A stretch of DNA of 64,000 nucleotides from Anaeromicropila herbilytica. Its GTDB lineage: Bacteria; Bacillota; Clostridia; Lachnospirales; Lachnospiraceae. The stretch is taken from assembly GCF_016591975.1 (NCBI RefSeq), contig NZ_AP024169.1, forward strand, positions 1,598,001-1,662,000. The letters run 5' to 3'. The position numbers and the translations under genes were made by a program. Below the pieces are notes generated by a model. The model was not told the origin of the DNA. It did not search any database and saw nothing but the letters and a program-made list of their open reading frames with translations. How positions within the stretch are numbered: the first letter of the stretch is position 1; every line of letters begins with the position of its first letter. Shown here piece by piece: positions 41,828 through 51,816 of this stretch.

Positions 41828-43042
41828 ATGAATTATCAAAGAAAAAGATGGTTGGTATTAGTAGCAAGTTGTCTTATCAACTTATGTATTGGCTCTATGT
41901 ATGCATGGAGCGTGTTTGCAGCACCAATGGCAGCCCACTTAAAAGTGGATCCAGGAAGCTTAGCAATTATTTTTACTATCACAAATGCAGTAGGTCCGAT
42001 TACAATGATTACTGGTGGTAGAATTAATGACAAGTTTGGACCTAGATGGGTAATATTCGTTGGTGGTATCATTTACGCTGCTGGTTTCTTAATAAGTAGT
42101 GTTAGTAATACGATGACAATGTTAGGAATTGGATATGGACTTGGTTGTGGACTTGGAATGGGTATGATCTATGGTTGTACCATTAATAATTCAATTAAGT
42201 TCTTCCCAGATAAACGTGGTTTAATCGGAGGAATTGCAACTGCGACATATGGACTAAGTTCTGTTCTTATGCCTCCGATTGCAAATTCATTAATCACGAA
42301 CTATGGTATTCTATCAACATTCCGTTATATCGGAATTGCATTTTTAATTATCATTTGTGGTAGTGCATTATTTATTGAAAAATGTCCAGAAGGATATCGT
42401 CCAGATAATATGAAGCAAGTAGCAGTCAAAGGAAATGCTTTAACTAATGAAAAAACATGGAGAGAAATGTTAAAAGATCCAATGTTCTATCTTATGTTTT
42501 TAATGTTAGTATGTAGTGCTTTTTATGGGTTAATGGTAACTTCTCAAGCATCTCCAATCGCTCAGAATCTGATTAAAGTGTCACCAGCGACAGCTGCAAT
42601 CTGTGTATCCGTCTTAGCATTATTTAATGTTGGTGGAAGAATATGTGCAGGTATTCTATCTGATTTATTTGGCAGAATTAATACACTTATTGTAATGCTA
42701 ATTATTTCAATCGCTGGATTAGGTTTACTTATCACATGTGGAGATGGTGATTTAGCTAAGTTCATGGTTGGTGTATCAATCATTGGAGTATCTTTCGGTG
42801 CATTTATGGGTGTATTCCCTGGCTTTACTGCAGATCAATTTGGTACTAGAAATAATAGTGTAAACTATGGAATTATGTTTATTGCATTTGCTCTAGCTGG
42901 AGTATTTGGCCCTATGGTACTTAAGAATATCTATAGTACATCTGGTACTTATAAAAATGCATTTCTAATTGGTATTGTATTTGTTATAGCAGGTTTAGTT
43001 CTTGGAATGATATACAGAGTGTTAGATAAAAAGAAAAAATAG
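41828..43042 (+). CDS. MFS transporter, oxalate/formate antiporter (OFA) family
   Basis: The 404-residue protein has 12 predicted membrane segments. It shows the OFA pattern SCLINLCIGSMYAWSVFAAPMA near the N-terminus and GRINDKFGPRWV between TM2 and TM3 (MFS motif A). The GLGCGLGMGMIYG segment follows. OFA proteins move small organic anions such as oxalate, formate, pyruvate or enoates. An AGAGGAGAAGG site precedes the ATG, and the gene follows the flavoreductase, so the substrate is presumably taken up here and then reduced by that enzyme. The exact acid is unknown. A strong terminator ends the unit. Confidence 0.88.
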   Translation: MNYQRKRWLVLVASCLINLCIGSMYAWSVFAAPMAAHLKVDPGSLAIIFTITNAVGPITMITGGRINDKFGPRWVIFVGGIIYAAGFLISSVSNTMTMLGIGYGLGCGLGMGMIYGCTINNSIKFFPDKRGLIGGIATATYGLSSVLMPPIANSLITNYGILSTFRYIGIAFLIIICGSALFIEKCPEGYRPDNMKQVAVKGNALTNEKTWREMLKDPMFYLMFLMLVCSAFYGLMVTSQASPIAQNLIKVSPATAAICVSVLALFNVGGRICAGILSDLFGRINTLIVMLIISIAGLGLLITCGDGDLAKFMVGVSIIGVSFGAFMGVFPGFTADQFGTRNNSVNYGIMFIAFALAGVFGPMVLKNIYSTSGTYKNAFLIGIVFVIAGLVLGMIYRVLDKKKK

Positions 43043-43096
43043 ATATGTTTGAATCGTAAATAACAGAGAAGACACACAATAAAATAAGTAATTATA

Positions 43097-43143
43097 ATAA
43101 AAGCGGGCAATTACTCTAAGAAGAGTATGCTCGCTTTTATTGT
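43097..43143 (+). terminator. Terminator after the OFA transporter gene
   Basis: The stem ATAAAAGCGGGCA...TGCTCGCTTTTAT contains an inner TTACTCT/AGAGTA continuation, and ends TTTTATTGTG. The remaining bases up to 43406 are AT-rich with no other signal that I can support. Confidence 0.88.
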
Positions 43144-43406
43144 GCTCTTATTATTAATTAGTATTTTTGAAAATATATAGAAACAATCTATATAAGTAAA
43201 TATAGAATAAATTAATACGAAAACATGACAAAAAGTATTAAATATAACCAAAAAACATAATGAAGTCTAATTTCACTAAATTTCCATATAAAAAGAACCG
43301 ATAAATATGATATAATAATACAAAAAAGGCTAAAAATCGACAAATAAATAATTAATACAAAAGATCATCTATGCATAAACAATATGTAATAGAAAGTAGG
43401 GTTATT

Positions 43407-45986
43407 ATGAAATTAAGTAAAAGATATGTCATAACAATAATTATGTTAATACCATTTATATTTCAAGCAATATTCCCAATAATAGTATTTTCAAATGATA
43501 ATCCTGTACCAGCTCTAGGTTCTGGATGGATTATTATTAATGAATCCACACCAAATGCACAAACTAATTTAAGCTCAGTTATAAATAGCTATATTACTTC
43601 TGATAATATAAAAATATTTATAGAAAATGGTACATATCAATTAAACGGTACAATTAAAGTTGAGAATCACACCAATATAGAAATAATGGGACAATCAAAA
43701 GATAATTCAAAGTTGATACAGACAATATCAGATCAAAATAGTATAGCAGTTAATGGCGCAAGTTATGTAAAAATATCCTATCTGAATATAGATAATTCAA
43801 GCACAGCAAGTAAAGCTTTAGAATGTAAAAATTCTGAGTATATAACGTTGTCTGAATGTATCATTAATGGATCTACGAATAATTCAGCAGTAGCTTTTTA
43901 TGGAAAGGAAGGTGCTGTTGATCCAGTAGATTCTTTAGATATCAATATTTTAGATGGTTATAACGTAGTTAAGAATAACATTATTTATTCTTATTCGAAT
44001 GGTACGAATGAAGATGGTATTGCTTTTATTAAACAGAAGAACGGAACAATAACAAATAATAAATTATATGGTAGCCGTATTGCTTTTTATTTATCTAGGG
44101 ATTCCGTAGTAAGTAGTAATGAGATAAAAGATTCTAATTCAAATGGTATTAGATATACAGTTCCAGCTGATTATAATAAAATTTTAGATAATAAAATAGA
44201 AAATGCAAAAGCTTCTGGTATTGCAGTTGTTCCAAATAGTAATGGTGATAGTCGTAAAGTTTACCGAGGAATAGATCTTGAAATAGCGCGAAATATTATT
44301 AATAACACACATTATTTTGGAATAGAAATTAGTAATCTAAAAGGTTCGAACATCCATGATAATACCATAAATGAGGTGGATATTTCTGGTATGTATTTAC
44401 TTTATAGTGATTATTTACAAATTGATCATAATACGATTAGCAATACAGGTTTATCAAAACTACGAGGTAATATATGGGGCTGGAGTGAGGGTACAAACTC
44501 AGGTATATTCGTAGATTATATGGTGAAAAATAGTACAATATCTAACAATTCTATTGAGAACGCAAATGAATCATATCCAGATTGTATCTTTGGAATTAGA
44601 ATTCAACCAGGAAATGAGAATATAGAAAATGTAATTATTAAAAACACAGTCACAGGTTTTTATGAAGATGACTATGCGATATCAATCGCTGCGAATAATA
44701 CAGATAGTGAGAATGTATTCAATAAACGTTTACGTGCTAAGTTACAGAACATAAATACTAATTCATCATTAAATGAAATTGAAATAACGTGGGATACGGT
44801 AAACGTTGTGTATGATTACGATATAGAAGTTGATGGAGTAGTAAAAAAGAATCAGGGGAATGTAGGAAGTTATATACATACAGGATTAGTTAGTGATACA
44901 GAACATACATATAGAGTTAGAGCAAAGAATGGTGAATGGAGTGATCCAGTTAAAGCCAAAACACTATATATTCCAATAGTAACTACTATAGAAGCAAATG
45001 ATATATCGATTACTGAGAATCAAACAGCAAATGTTAATGCAGTTGTTAAGGATCAGTATAATAATGTAATGACGAATGGTTATACTTTGAGCTATCAGAT
45101 ATATGATTCAAGTGTGGCAGAGGTAGATGCAACTGGAAAAATAACATCAAAGGCATATATAGAAGGTGCTAATAATACGACTCTTGAAATTAAAGATACA
45201 TCTGGTGTTAGCAAAACAATTAATGTCGTAGTAAATAAAGAAATCATCACGCCGACAGCGACACCAGAACCAACAGCAACAGTAGCACCAACAGTGCCTC
45301 CAGAACCAACAGCAACAGTAGCGCCAACAGCTACACCAGAACCAACAGCAACGGTAGCGCCAACAGTGCCTCCAGAACCAACAGCAACAGCAACGCCAAC
45401 TGTGCCTCCAGAACCAACAATAGTACCAGAGCCAACAGCAGCGCCAGAACCAACAGTAACACCAGAACCAACAGCAACAGTAGCACCAACGCCACTTCCA
45501 ACAGAGATACCGGAACCTACGGTTACACCTATACCTACAATAGAACCAACTCCAATAGATATTCCTGAACCAGCTCCAAGTGAGTCTAGTACACCAGAAC
45601 CAACATTTACTACATTTCCAGAAGTAACGGATGCACCAGTAGTAACTAGTAGTCCTGTGATTAATACTCCGCTTCCTACGAAAAAGCCATCTGAAATAGT
45701 GAGAACAAATATTGTGAAAACTAGTCAGCCTCCAGATGATAATGAGAAAAATACTATATTAAGTGGTGATAAGAAGGAAACGAATAAACAAAATAATGAT
45801 AAAAAGGAAAGTACACTAAACAAGGAGAAGATAGAAAATAAAACGGTAATAAAAAAGAAACACCAGAAGAAGGAACAACGGAATGTAACAATTATTATAA
45901 TCATTCTTATATCTTTGATAAGTTTTGGAATAATAGTACTCTATAAAAAGTTAGTGCTAATTAATAAAAAGCAACAAGATAAATAA
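43407..45986 (+). CDS. Surface parallel beta-helix protein with Pro-Thr-Glu stalk and C-terminal TM anchor
   Basis: The 859-residue protein (start at 43407 by AGGG site and signal peptide) begins MKLSKRYVITIIMLIPFIFQ, an export signal. Residues about 30-430 are Asn-rich with many short N-N-x-I repeats (IKNNIIYSYS, SSNEIKDSNSNGI, LDNKIENAKASGI), the pattern of a right-handed parallel beta-helix as in NosD, pectate lyases and mannuronan epimerases. An FN3-like domain (~441-520) and an Ig-like domain (~521-611) follow. Next is a long stalk of PEPTATVAPT-type repeats (~614-748), a charged linker and one TM (~826-848) with a basic tail. It probably displays a polysaccharide-binding or lyase domain away from the membrane. 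Catalysis is unproven. Confidence 0.8.
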   Translation: MKLSKRYVITIIMLIPFIFQAIFPIIVFSNDNPVPALGSGWIIINESTPNAQTNLSSVINSYITSDNIKIFIENGTYQLNGTIKVENHTNIEIMGQSKDNSKLIQTISDQNSIAVNGASYVKISYLNIDNSSTASKALECKNSEYITLSECIINGSTNNSAVAFYGKEGAVDPVDSLDINILDGYNVVKNNIIYSYSNGTNEDGIAFIKQKNGTITNNKLYGSRIAFYLSRDSVVSSNEIKDSNSNGIRYTVPADYNKILDNKIENAKASGIAVVPNSNGDSRKVYRGIDLEIARNIINNTHYFGIEISNLKGSNIHDNTINEVDISGMYLLYSDYLQIDHNTISNTGLSKLRGNIWGWSEGTNSGIFVDYMVKNSTISNNSIENANESYPDCIFGIRIQPGNENIENVIIKNTVTGFYEDDYAISIAANNTDSENVFNKRLRAKLQNINTNSSLNEIEITWDTVNVVYDYDIEVDGVVKKNQGNVGSYIHTGLVSDTEHTYRVRAKNGEWSDPVKAKTLYIPIVTTIEANDISITENQTANVNAVVKDQYNNVMTNGYTLSYQIYDSSVAEVDATGKITSKAYIEGANNTTLEIKDTSGVSKTINVVVNKEIITPTATPEPTATVAPTVPPEPTATVAPTATPEPTATVAPTVPPEPTATATPTVPPEPTIVPEPTAAPEPTVTPEPTATVAPTPLPTEIPEPTVTPIPTIEPTPIDIPEPAPSESSTPEPTFTTFPEVTDAPVVTSSPVINTPLPTKKPSEIVRTNIVKTSQPPDDNEKNTILSGDKKETNKQNNDKKESTLNKEKIENKTVIKKKHQKKEQRNVTIIIIILISLISFGIIVLYKKLVLINKKQQDK
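45250..45540 (+). repeat. Tandem repeat coding the Pro-Thr-Glu stalk
   Basis: Imperfect units of about 24-54 bases built on CCAGAACCAACAGCAACAG and GTAGCACCAACAGTGCC code the PEPTATVAPT repeats inside the beta-helix protein. Unit number is likely to vary between strains by slippage. Confidence 0.85.
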
Positions 45987-46033
45987 TAATTAACATAATC
46001 TTTAAAAATATTAATTGAATACTTACATTACTA

Positions 46034-46072
46034 TAAAAACGGGCGTTTCCTAAGGAAATACCCGTTTTTTAT
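46034..46072 (+). terminator. Terminator after the beta-helix protein gene
   Basis: The stem AAAAACGGGCGTTTCC against GGAAATACCCGTTTTT with one mismatch is followed by TATAT. The rest of the gap to 46384 is AT-rich; a TTGACA at 46324 may be the -35 of the following gene, but no good -10 is clear. Confidence 0.88.
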
Positions 46073-46383
46073 ATATTTATTATTTATAAATTTAAAGTAA
46101 ATGAATAAAAAGATAAAAAGATGGATTATTGTGTTTAAGTTAATAAATATAAGGCAATTATTTAGATAGGTAAGACTGGAATATTCGTCTTTACTTTAAA
46201 ATAATTAGCAATTAATTATATTATGAAAGAAATCTTAAGAAAGTTTGAGATACCTTAAGAAATTGTAAAAATAATTTAATTTGAAAAAATGAATAGTAAG
46301 GAATAAAATATAGAACGATAAAATTGACAAAATATATATAACAATAACGAAAGATAAATTGTTATAGGAGGATTAGGAAATAC

Positions 46384-49050
46384 ATGAAGAAGACTTGGTT
46401 TAAGAATACGTATTTTATTTACACATGTTCCTTTCTCTTGCTATTGCCAATCATCTTTATGCCATTTTTTATGGATGGTAAAACGTTTGTATGGAAGATG
46501 GATGGAATTAATCAGCACTATCCGATGTTTATCTATTATGGTAAGTTATTAAGAAGTCTACTTACTGGTAATGGATTTCCTATGTTTGATATGAATATCG
46601 GTTTGGGATTTGATACAATTGGAACACTCCAGTATTATGTACTTGGTGATCCTATCGCATTATTCTCGGTTTTTGCGACAAAAGAGAATGGCGTATATTT
46701 ATATTGTGCTTTAATTTTATTACGTTTTTATTTATTAGGAATTAGCTATATTATTTTCTGTAAGTACTGGGGAAAGAAAGGCGTTTCTGTATTGGGGGGC
46801 GCATTCATATATACTTTTTGTGGGTTTTCCTTATATTCTGGAATCAGACATCCATATTTTCTTAATCCAATGATTTATCTACCACTGATTATAATTGGAT
46901 TAGAACAAATATTACGCAAGAAAAAACCTTATTTATTAATCGTCATAGTTTTTGTTAGTACAATTAGTAACTTTTATTTTCTATTTATGTTAACGGTAAT
47001 ATCCGTAATCTATGTTATAATACGATATTTTATGAGATATCGCAAAACGTATGATAATGTTTTGAAGGGATTTATATATACTGGATTAAAGACAGGCGGA
47101 CCCTATCTGCTAGGAATTGCTATGGGAAGTTTTTTATTTCTTCCAATTATCTATGCATTCATGAATAATTCTAGATTAGGGAACGGGCCTCAGATGCCCT
47201 CTGGATATTTACATTATAGAAAAGGATATTATTTGAAATTATTGCAAGGAGTCTTTGCACCAGGTGCAATAACAGGTTATTGGTCAGAACTATCCTTTTG
47301 TACCATTACAGCGGTTAGTGTTGTTGCATTAATATGTAACAAGAAATATAGAAAGTTATTATTTATCTTTTTACTTGCTTTTAGTGCTTTATTAGTTCCT
47401 TATGTTGGATATTTTATGAATGGATTTGCATATGTAGCAAATCGTTGGTGTTTCGCATTGGCTCTTATTGTTGCTTTCATCTTCACCGAAACGTACGAGA
47501 ATCTATTTACTTTAAAAATATATGAGAGACTGCTATTCCTCGTTGGAATTGGTGGTTATGGAATTATTACGTTTTATTATCCAGCAAAAGATATTGTTAA
47601 GAATGGCTTTTATTGTTTATTAATCACGGCAATTGTGGTTTTAATATATCAACTTAGATGGTTTGCTGATAAAAAAATAATTCGTGATATCAGTTTTTAT
47701 CTTATTCTACTTATGATGATCGGCTTTCATGGATTTGCATTTTATTCACCGAAATATTATGCTTACGCGAATGAGTACTTAACCAAAAAAGAGGTGGATA
47801 GCGTATTTAACGAAGGAGTCCTGAACCTTGTCTCAAAGATAGATGATAAGGACTCGCGAGTGTTCCGTGTGGAAACCTGTGGTGATAAATGTATTAATGA
47901 ATCTTTATATATAGGATACAATGAGGTCTCTGGCTATTATAGTCTAATGACTGGAAACGTAGCGAAGTATTTAGATCAGTTGGAAGTTCTTACACAGAAA
48001 TCTGCATATCGTTTTGATAGCTTAGATAATCGAACCGTATTGGATTCTTTAGCAAGTGTAAAATATATTGCTAGCACGAAAAGAGGAGCTGCACCATATG
48101 GATTTCGGTTAATTAATAAAGGTAGATATGAGGGTAAAAATATATATTTATATAAGAATGATTATGCATTGCCACTTGGATATGCATATGATAGTTATCT
48201 GTTAGAAAAAGATTATGAAAAATTAACGGCGATAGAGAAACAGAATTCGATGCTATATTCCATCGTTTTACCAAAGGATAATAATATGGTAGCGAAAGCA
48301 GACGAAGATGTTAGTCATGGAATAATAAAACGAAAGGTTAAGATTATTCCCGATGAAAATATAAAATTAACGGATAACAAAATAAAAGTAAAAAAAGCAG
48401 GTGCTAAAATAACCCTTGAATTTAAGCAAGTGCCAAATTCTGAGACCTATTTAATATTTCATAAATTGAATTTATTAAGACGTTACCGAACAATGGCAAC
48501 CTTTAAAGTAAAAGGAGATTCAAATATTACCAAAAAAGTAAATGTAAGAAGTATCTATTATGGTTCTTATTTTGGCAAAGAAAATTATCTCGTAAATATT
48601 GGATATGAAAAAAAAGGTGAGTCAAAAATCACTATAACATTTCCAGAGAAAAAAAGTTTTACGTATGAGAGTATTGAAGTGTATTGTGTAAATATGGATT
48701 TTTATAAAGAGCAAGTACACAGATTGATTCGAAATTCGCTTCAAAATATTACAATTCATAATAATACCATACAAGGTGATATAACGTTAACTGGTAATAG
48801 AATCATGGCAATTAGTATTCCATATAGCAAAGGTTTTAGCGCTTATGTTGATCATAAAAAAGTTGAATTATTACATGGTAATATAATGAATATGGCATTG
48901 CCACTTAAGAAGGGATCGCATCATATCGTATTAAAATACAAAACTCCGTATTTTAACATAGGCTGTTTCATATCTATAACTGCTTTCGTAGGTTTTGCAT
49001 TTCTGATTATTTGGAATAAAAAGCGAGCGAGTGGAAAGAGAGATTGTTAA
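46384..49050 (+). CDS. yfhO: YfhO-family polytopic membrane protein (cell-envelope glycosyl transfer)
   Basis: The 888-residue protein has about 12-14 hydrophobic segments, dense over residues 1-470 and one at the C-terminus (about 860-880). A large extracytoplasmic part lies between them. The opening FLLLLPIIFMPFFMDGKTFVWKMDGINQHYP is typical of YfhO proteins. YfhO is a GT-C-like glycosyltransferase that, with the CsbB lipid-linked sugar synthase, decorates lipoteichoic acid in Bacillus and Listeria. A CsbB-like gene follows 96 bases later, as in those species. AGGAGG precedes the ATG. The sugar and acceptor here are unknown. Confidence 0.85.
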   Translation: MKKTWFKNTYFIYTCSFLLLLPIIFMPFFMDGKTFVWKMDGINQHYPMFIYYGKLLRSLLTGNGFPMFDMNIGLGFDTIGTLQYYVLGDPIALFSVFATKENGVYLYCALILLRFYLLGISYIIFCKYWGKKGVSVLGGAFIYTFCGFSLYSGIRHPYFLNPMIYLPLIIIGLEQILRKKKPYLLIVIVFVSTISNFYFLFMLTVISVIYVIIRYFMRYRKTYDNVLKGFIYTGLKTGGPYLLGIAMGSFLFLPIIYAFMNNSRLGNGPQMPSGYLHYRKGYYLKLLQGVFAPGAITGYWSELSFCTITAVSVVALICNKKYRKLLFIFLLAFSALLVPYVGYFMNGFAYVANRWCFALALIVAFIFTETYENLFTLKIYERLLFLVGIGGYGIITFYYPAKDIVKNGFYCLLITAIVVLIYQLRWFADKKIIRDISFYLILLMMIGFHGFAFYSPKYYAYANEYLTKKEVDSVFNEGVLNLVSKIDDKDSRVFRVETCGDKCINESLYIGYNEVSGYYSLMTGNVAKYLDQLEVLTQKSAYRFDSLDNRTVLDSLASVKYIASTKRGAAPYGFRLINKGRYEGKNIYLYKNDYALPLGYAYDSYLLEKDYEKLTAIEKQNSMLYSIVLPKDNNMVAKADEDVSHGIIKRKVKIIPDENIKLTDNKIKVKKAGAKITLEFKQVPNSETYLIFHKLNLLRRYRTMATFKVKGDSNITKKVNVRSIYYGSYFGKENYLVNIGYEKKGESKITITFPEKKSFTYESIEVYCVNMDFYKEQVHRLIRNSLQNITIHNNTIQGDITLTGNRIMAISIPYSKGFSAYVDHKKVELLHGNIMNMALPLKKGSHHIVLKYKTPYFNIGCFISITAFVGFAFLIIWNKKRASGKRDC

Positions 49051-49146
49051 TTTTGCTAGTTATTAATCACTCCAAATGGGTAAGAAAGAAAATATATTAG
49101 TTGAAAATTAAGAATTTAATACTTGTGATAGAAAGAAGTGATATCA

Positions 49147-50073
49147 ATGGAGAAATTGTCAATCATAGTACCATGTTATAATGAACAAGAATCATTACCA
49201 ATATTCTATAAGGAAATCACCAAAGTTGCGGATGAGATGAAAGAGATTGAATTTGAATTCATCCTGGTAAATGACGGATCAAAGGATAATACGTTAGAAT
49301 TAGCCAAAGAATTAAGAAAGAAAGATAGTAGAGTTCACTATATCTCCTTTTCAAGAAATTTTGGAAAAGAGTCAGCTATGTATGCTGGACTTCAGAAATC
49401 AAGTGGAGATTACGTTGTTACAATGGATGCAGATCTTCAAGATCCACCAAGTCTGATACCAGTCATGTATCATGCAATTAAGGATGATGGGTTCGATTGT
49501 GTTGCAACTAGGAGAGTATCTAGAAAAGGAGAACCAAGATTAAGATCTTGTTGCGCAAGATGTTTCTACCACCTTATCAATAAAATATCAAAGACTCAGA
49601 TTATGGATGGTGCTAGAGATTATCGTCTGATGAAACGTCAGATGGTAGATGCAATACTTAAGATGTCAGAATGTAATCGTTTTACAAAAGGAATCTTTAG
49701 TTGGGTTGGATTTGATGTGAAGTGGTTAGAGTATGATAATGTAGAGCGTGTAGCGGGTAATACGAAATGGTCATTCTGGAAATTGTTCTTATATTCGATT
49801 GATGGAATTGTAGCATTTTCGACAGCTCCTCTTGCTTTAGCAGCAATCTTTGGCTTCTTATTCTGTTTGGTTGCTATTATCTTAATTGTTGTTATTATAT
49901 TAAGGACATTGCTTTGGGGAGATGCAGTAGCGGAATGGCCATCGCTTATTTGTATCTTAAGTCTCATTGGTGGTACTCAAATGTTGTGTATTGGAATCTT
50001 AGGTGAGTATCTTGCAAAGACATATCTAGAGACTAAGAAAAGGCCTATGTTTATTGTGAAAGATGAGGAATAA
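49147..50073 (+). CDS. Membrane glycosyltransferase family 2 (CsbB/GtrB-like)
   Basis: The 308-residue protein has an N-terminal GT-A domain: LSIIVPCYNEQESLP, LVNDGSKDNT, the ArnC/DPM1-type FSRNFGKESAMYAGL, and MDADLQDPP with the metal-binding DxD. Two C-terminal transmembrane helices follow (about 230-255 and 265-290). Such enzymes move a sugar from a nucleotide to undecaprenyl phosphate on the inner leaflet. The product would be flipped and used by a GT-C enzyme, here the YfhO-like protein upstream. The ATG at 49147 fits the family start better than the GTG at 49138. A family A repeat begins 7 bases after the stop. Confidence 0.9.
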   Translation: MEKLSIIVPCYNEQESLPIFYKEITKVADEMKEIEFEFILVNDGSKDNTLELAKELRKKDSRVHYISFSRNFGKESAMYAGLQKSSGDYVVTMDADLQDPPSLIPVMYHAIKDDGFDCVATRRVSRKGEPRLRSCCARCFYHLINKISKTQIMDGARDYRLMKRQMVDAILKMSECNRFTKGIFSWVGFDVKWLEYDNVERVAGNTKWSFWKLFLYSIDGIVAFSTAPLALAAIFGFLFCLVAIILIVVIILRTLLWGDAVAEWPSLICILSLIGGTQMLCIGILGEYLAKTYLETKKRPMFIVKDEE

Positions 50074-50079
50074 TTGGTT

Positions 50080-50263
50080 GGACGTCAAAAGTCATTTTTT
50101 AGTTTACTGAGTGTATATCGCTGTATAATTATGAATTTGGGCTACCTTTCCTTCAAGTAACATATTTTTTACAAGCCTCATAACAAGCGAAAATACTCAC
50201 TCACGTTCCTATTTTCGCTTTGAGTCTTGACAAAATATAAGCGTTTACTTTCAGCCGGACTAC
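50080..50263 (+). repeat. Family A MITE-like repeat copy 3, left part
   Basis: This copy is in the same orientation as copy 1 (CTGAGTGTATATCGCTGTAT, AAAATACTCACTCACGTTCC, TGAGTCTTGACAAAATATAA). It is cut at GCCGGACTAC by the insertion sequence. Its remaining 72 bases are at 51817-51888. Confidence 0.85.
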
Positions 50264-51816
50264 CAATGTCGTCAACTTAACACTTGTAGTAAAAAAGTTT
50301 ACAAAAAATTGTACAAAAATAAAACATCATATTTGATTATTTATAAAAATAGTGTAAACTATATGAGCGAGCAGTTTTTCGTTTTATAATGTATATTATA
50401 AAGTGGATTTTGTGTTCTGGGAGAACTTCATCCTGCTTCGCATTTTCTTTCGCTCATAAGAACGGTTTGTACGTACTTGTGAGCGATTTTTTATACCTAT
50501 TTTTATCAAATTATTAATAACCTTTTTAGCAATACGATAGTTACAAATCAAAGTATATAGCTTATTAAAAAGATAGTTTACTAGAATATTTCTATTTGTT
50601 TTATAACATGTTGTTTTCTTTGTTTCCTGTTGAATATTAGATATTTCTTCATTGCAAACAGAAGCAAACATTGATAATAGGTTTGAAGCAAACATCGCAG
50701 CATAAAATTCCTGTTCAATTGCTTCCGGTTTTATGCCCATAAAATTTTCTAGCTTTAATATCGATTTGACTTCACGATATTTCGTTTCAATCCCCCACCT
50801 TATAAAATATAGTTCTTTAAACATTTCAACAGTTATATTGGGGTCAAAAAGATTTGTAACAAGTGTCTCTTGTAAGCCTGATGGCAAATCAAACTTTATA
50901 ACTCTTAGCGGATAGGAACAGTCGTTATGAGAATACTGTATTGAAGTATCACCATAATTACATTGATATACCGCTTTTAACGCACCATGGGACTTTGTTT
51001 TATGTCTCATTACAAAGAAACATTGCTTTTCTTGAAGTTGCGCATAGAGTTTTCTAGATGGATAACCTCTATCAAAAATAATAATTGGTGCTTTCTCTCC
51101 GTGAACTTGATTTAAATTAAATTCATCGATTAATGTTTGGGCTTGAACTAATTCAGAAGTACGATAATGAACGAGTTTTGTATTAAGTAAGTTATCATTC
51201 AAAACATCATACAAAGCCGAAGCAGAAGCCAGAGCGACAGGGTCATATTGATTTTTTTTAGAACCATAATAAGTTTGATTTTCTTTTGTGTTAGGAATCT
51301 GCAATGAAGTACCATCAATCGCTAATACAGGGTGACCATTCCAAGTATTAAGGTTTGATCTTGTTTTATTAACATCAGTAGTCATTAGAAAAATTTCACG
51401 AAAAGCATCAGGTTTAATTTTAAAGCGAGCTTTTGAAAAAGCCTGTTTTGAAATTGAGTCAATTGCAAGGTTTGAAGAATCTATGTAATCGGAAAGAGCC
51501 ACAGATAAAGATTTTTGTGGCTGACTTAAAAGGAATAAAATAATATCCTTAAAAGTTAATTTTCGATTACGATTAAAGCTTTTTTGATTAATCCTATGTT
51601 TTTCAATAAACTCTTCGCTAGTAATAAGGTTATTAACTGATTTTAATAAAGATGATATTTTTTTAATCATAATATGAAGTCCTCCAAAATTTAATAGTAA
51701 AAATGTATCTATTAAAATTTTGGAGCAAACATTTGTTTGTCAATTTGCATTTTAGACAAAATAATGTTTGATTTTTGTTCAGTATTTATTTGTAACTTCT
51801 TAAGTTGACGACATTG
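50264..51816 (-). mobile_element. IS4-family insertion sequence, complete, 1553 bp
   Basis: Perfect 17-bp terminal inverted repeats CAATGTCGTCAACTTAA are at 50264-50280 and 51800-51816 (an 18th C-G pair is possible). The 10-bp sequence GCCGGACTAC is directly repeated at 50254-50263 and 51817-51826 as the target duplication. One intact transposase gene fills the interior. Size, ends and duplication length fit the IS4 family. The intact frame and ends point to a recent, possibly still active insertion. Confidence 0.93.
50396..51670 (-). CDS. IS4-family DDE transposase
   Basis: The 424-residue transposase has the DDE catalytic triad in VLAIDGTSLQIPN, IIFDRGYPS and the IS4 signature YFIRWGIETKYREVKSILKLENF, which carries the Y-x2-R-x3-E-x6-K pattern. 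The N-terminal third contains a DNA-binding region, and the C-terminus is strongly basic. A GGAGG site lies 10 bases before the ATG at 51670. The frame is intact, so the element could still move. It lies wholly within the IS and has no link to the neighbours. Confidence 0.95.
   Translation of the reverse strand: MIKKISSLLKSVNNLITSEEFIEKHRINQKSFNRNRKLTFKDIILFLLSQPQKSLSVALSDYIDSSNLAIDSISKQAFSKARFKIKPDAFREIFLMTTDVNKTRSNLNTWNGHPVLAIDGTSLQIPNTKENQTYYGSKKNQYDPVALASASALYDVLNDNLLNTKLVHYRTSELVQAQTLIDEFNLNQVHGEKAPIIIFDRGYPSRKLYAQLQEKQCFFVMRHKTKSHGALKAVYQCNYGDTSIQYSHNDCSYPLRVIKFDLPSGLQETLVTNLFDPNITVEMFKELYFIRWGIETKYREVKSILKLENFMGIKPEAIEQEFYAAMFASNLLSMFASVCNEEISNIQQETKKTTCYKTNRNILVNYLFNKLYTLICNYRIAKKVINNLIKIGIKNRSQVRTNRSYERKKMRSRMKFSQNTKSTL

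Noticed and set aside
45250..45540. Regular repeats that might suggest a CRISPR array
   Set aside because: The repeats are in frame, code for PEPTATVAPT in a surface protein and lack unique spacers of constant length.
50264..51816. The IS as the source of transposase for families A and B
   Set aside because: Its 17-bp ends (CAATGTCGTCAACTTAA) do not match the ends of either family.
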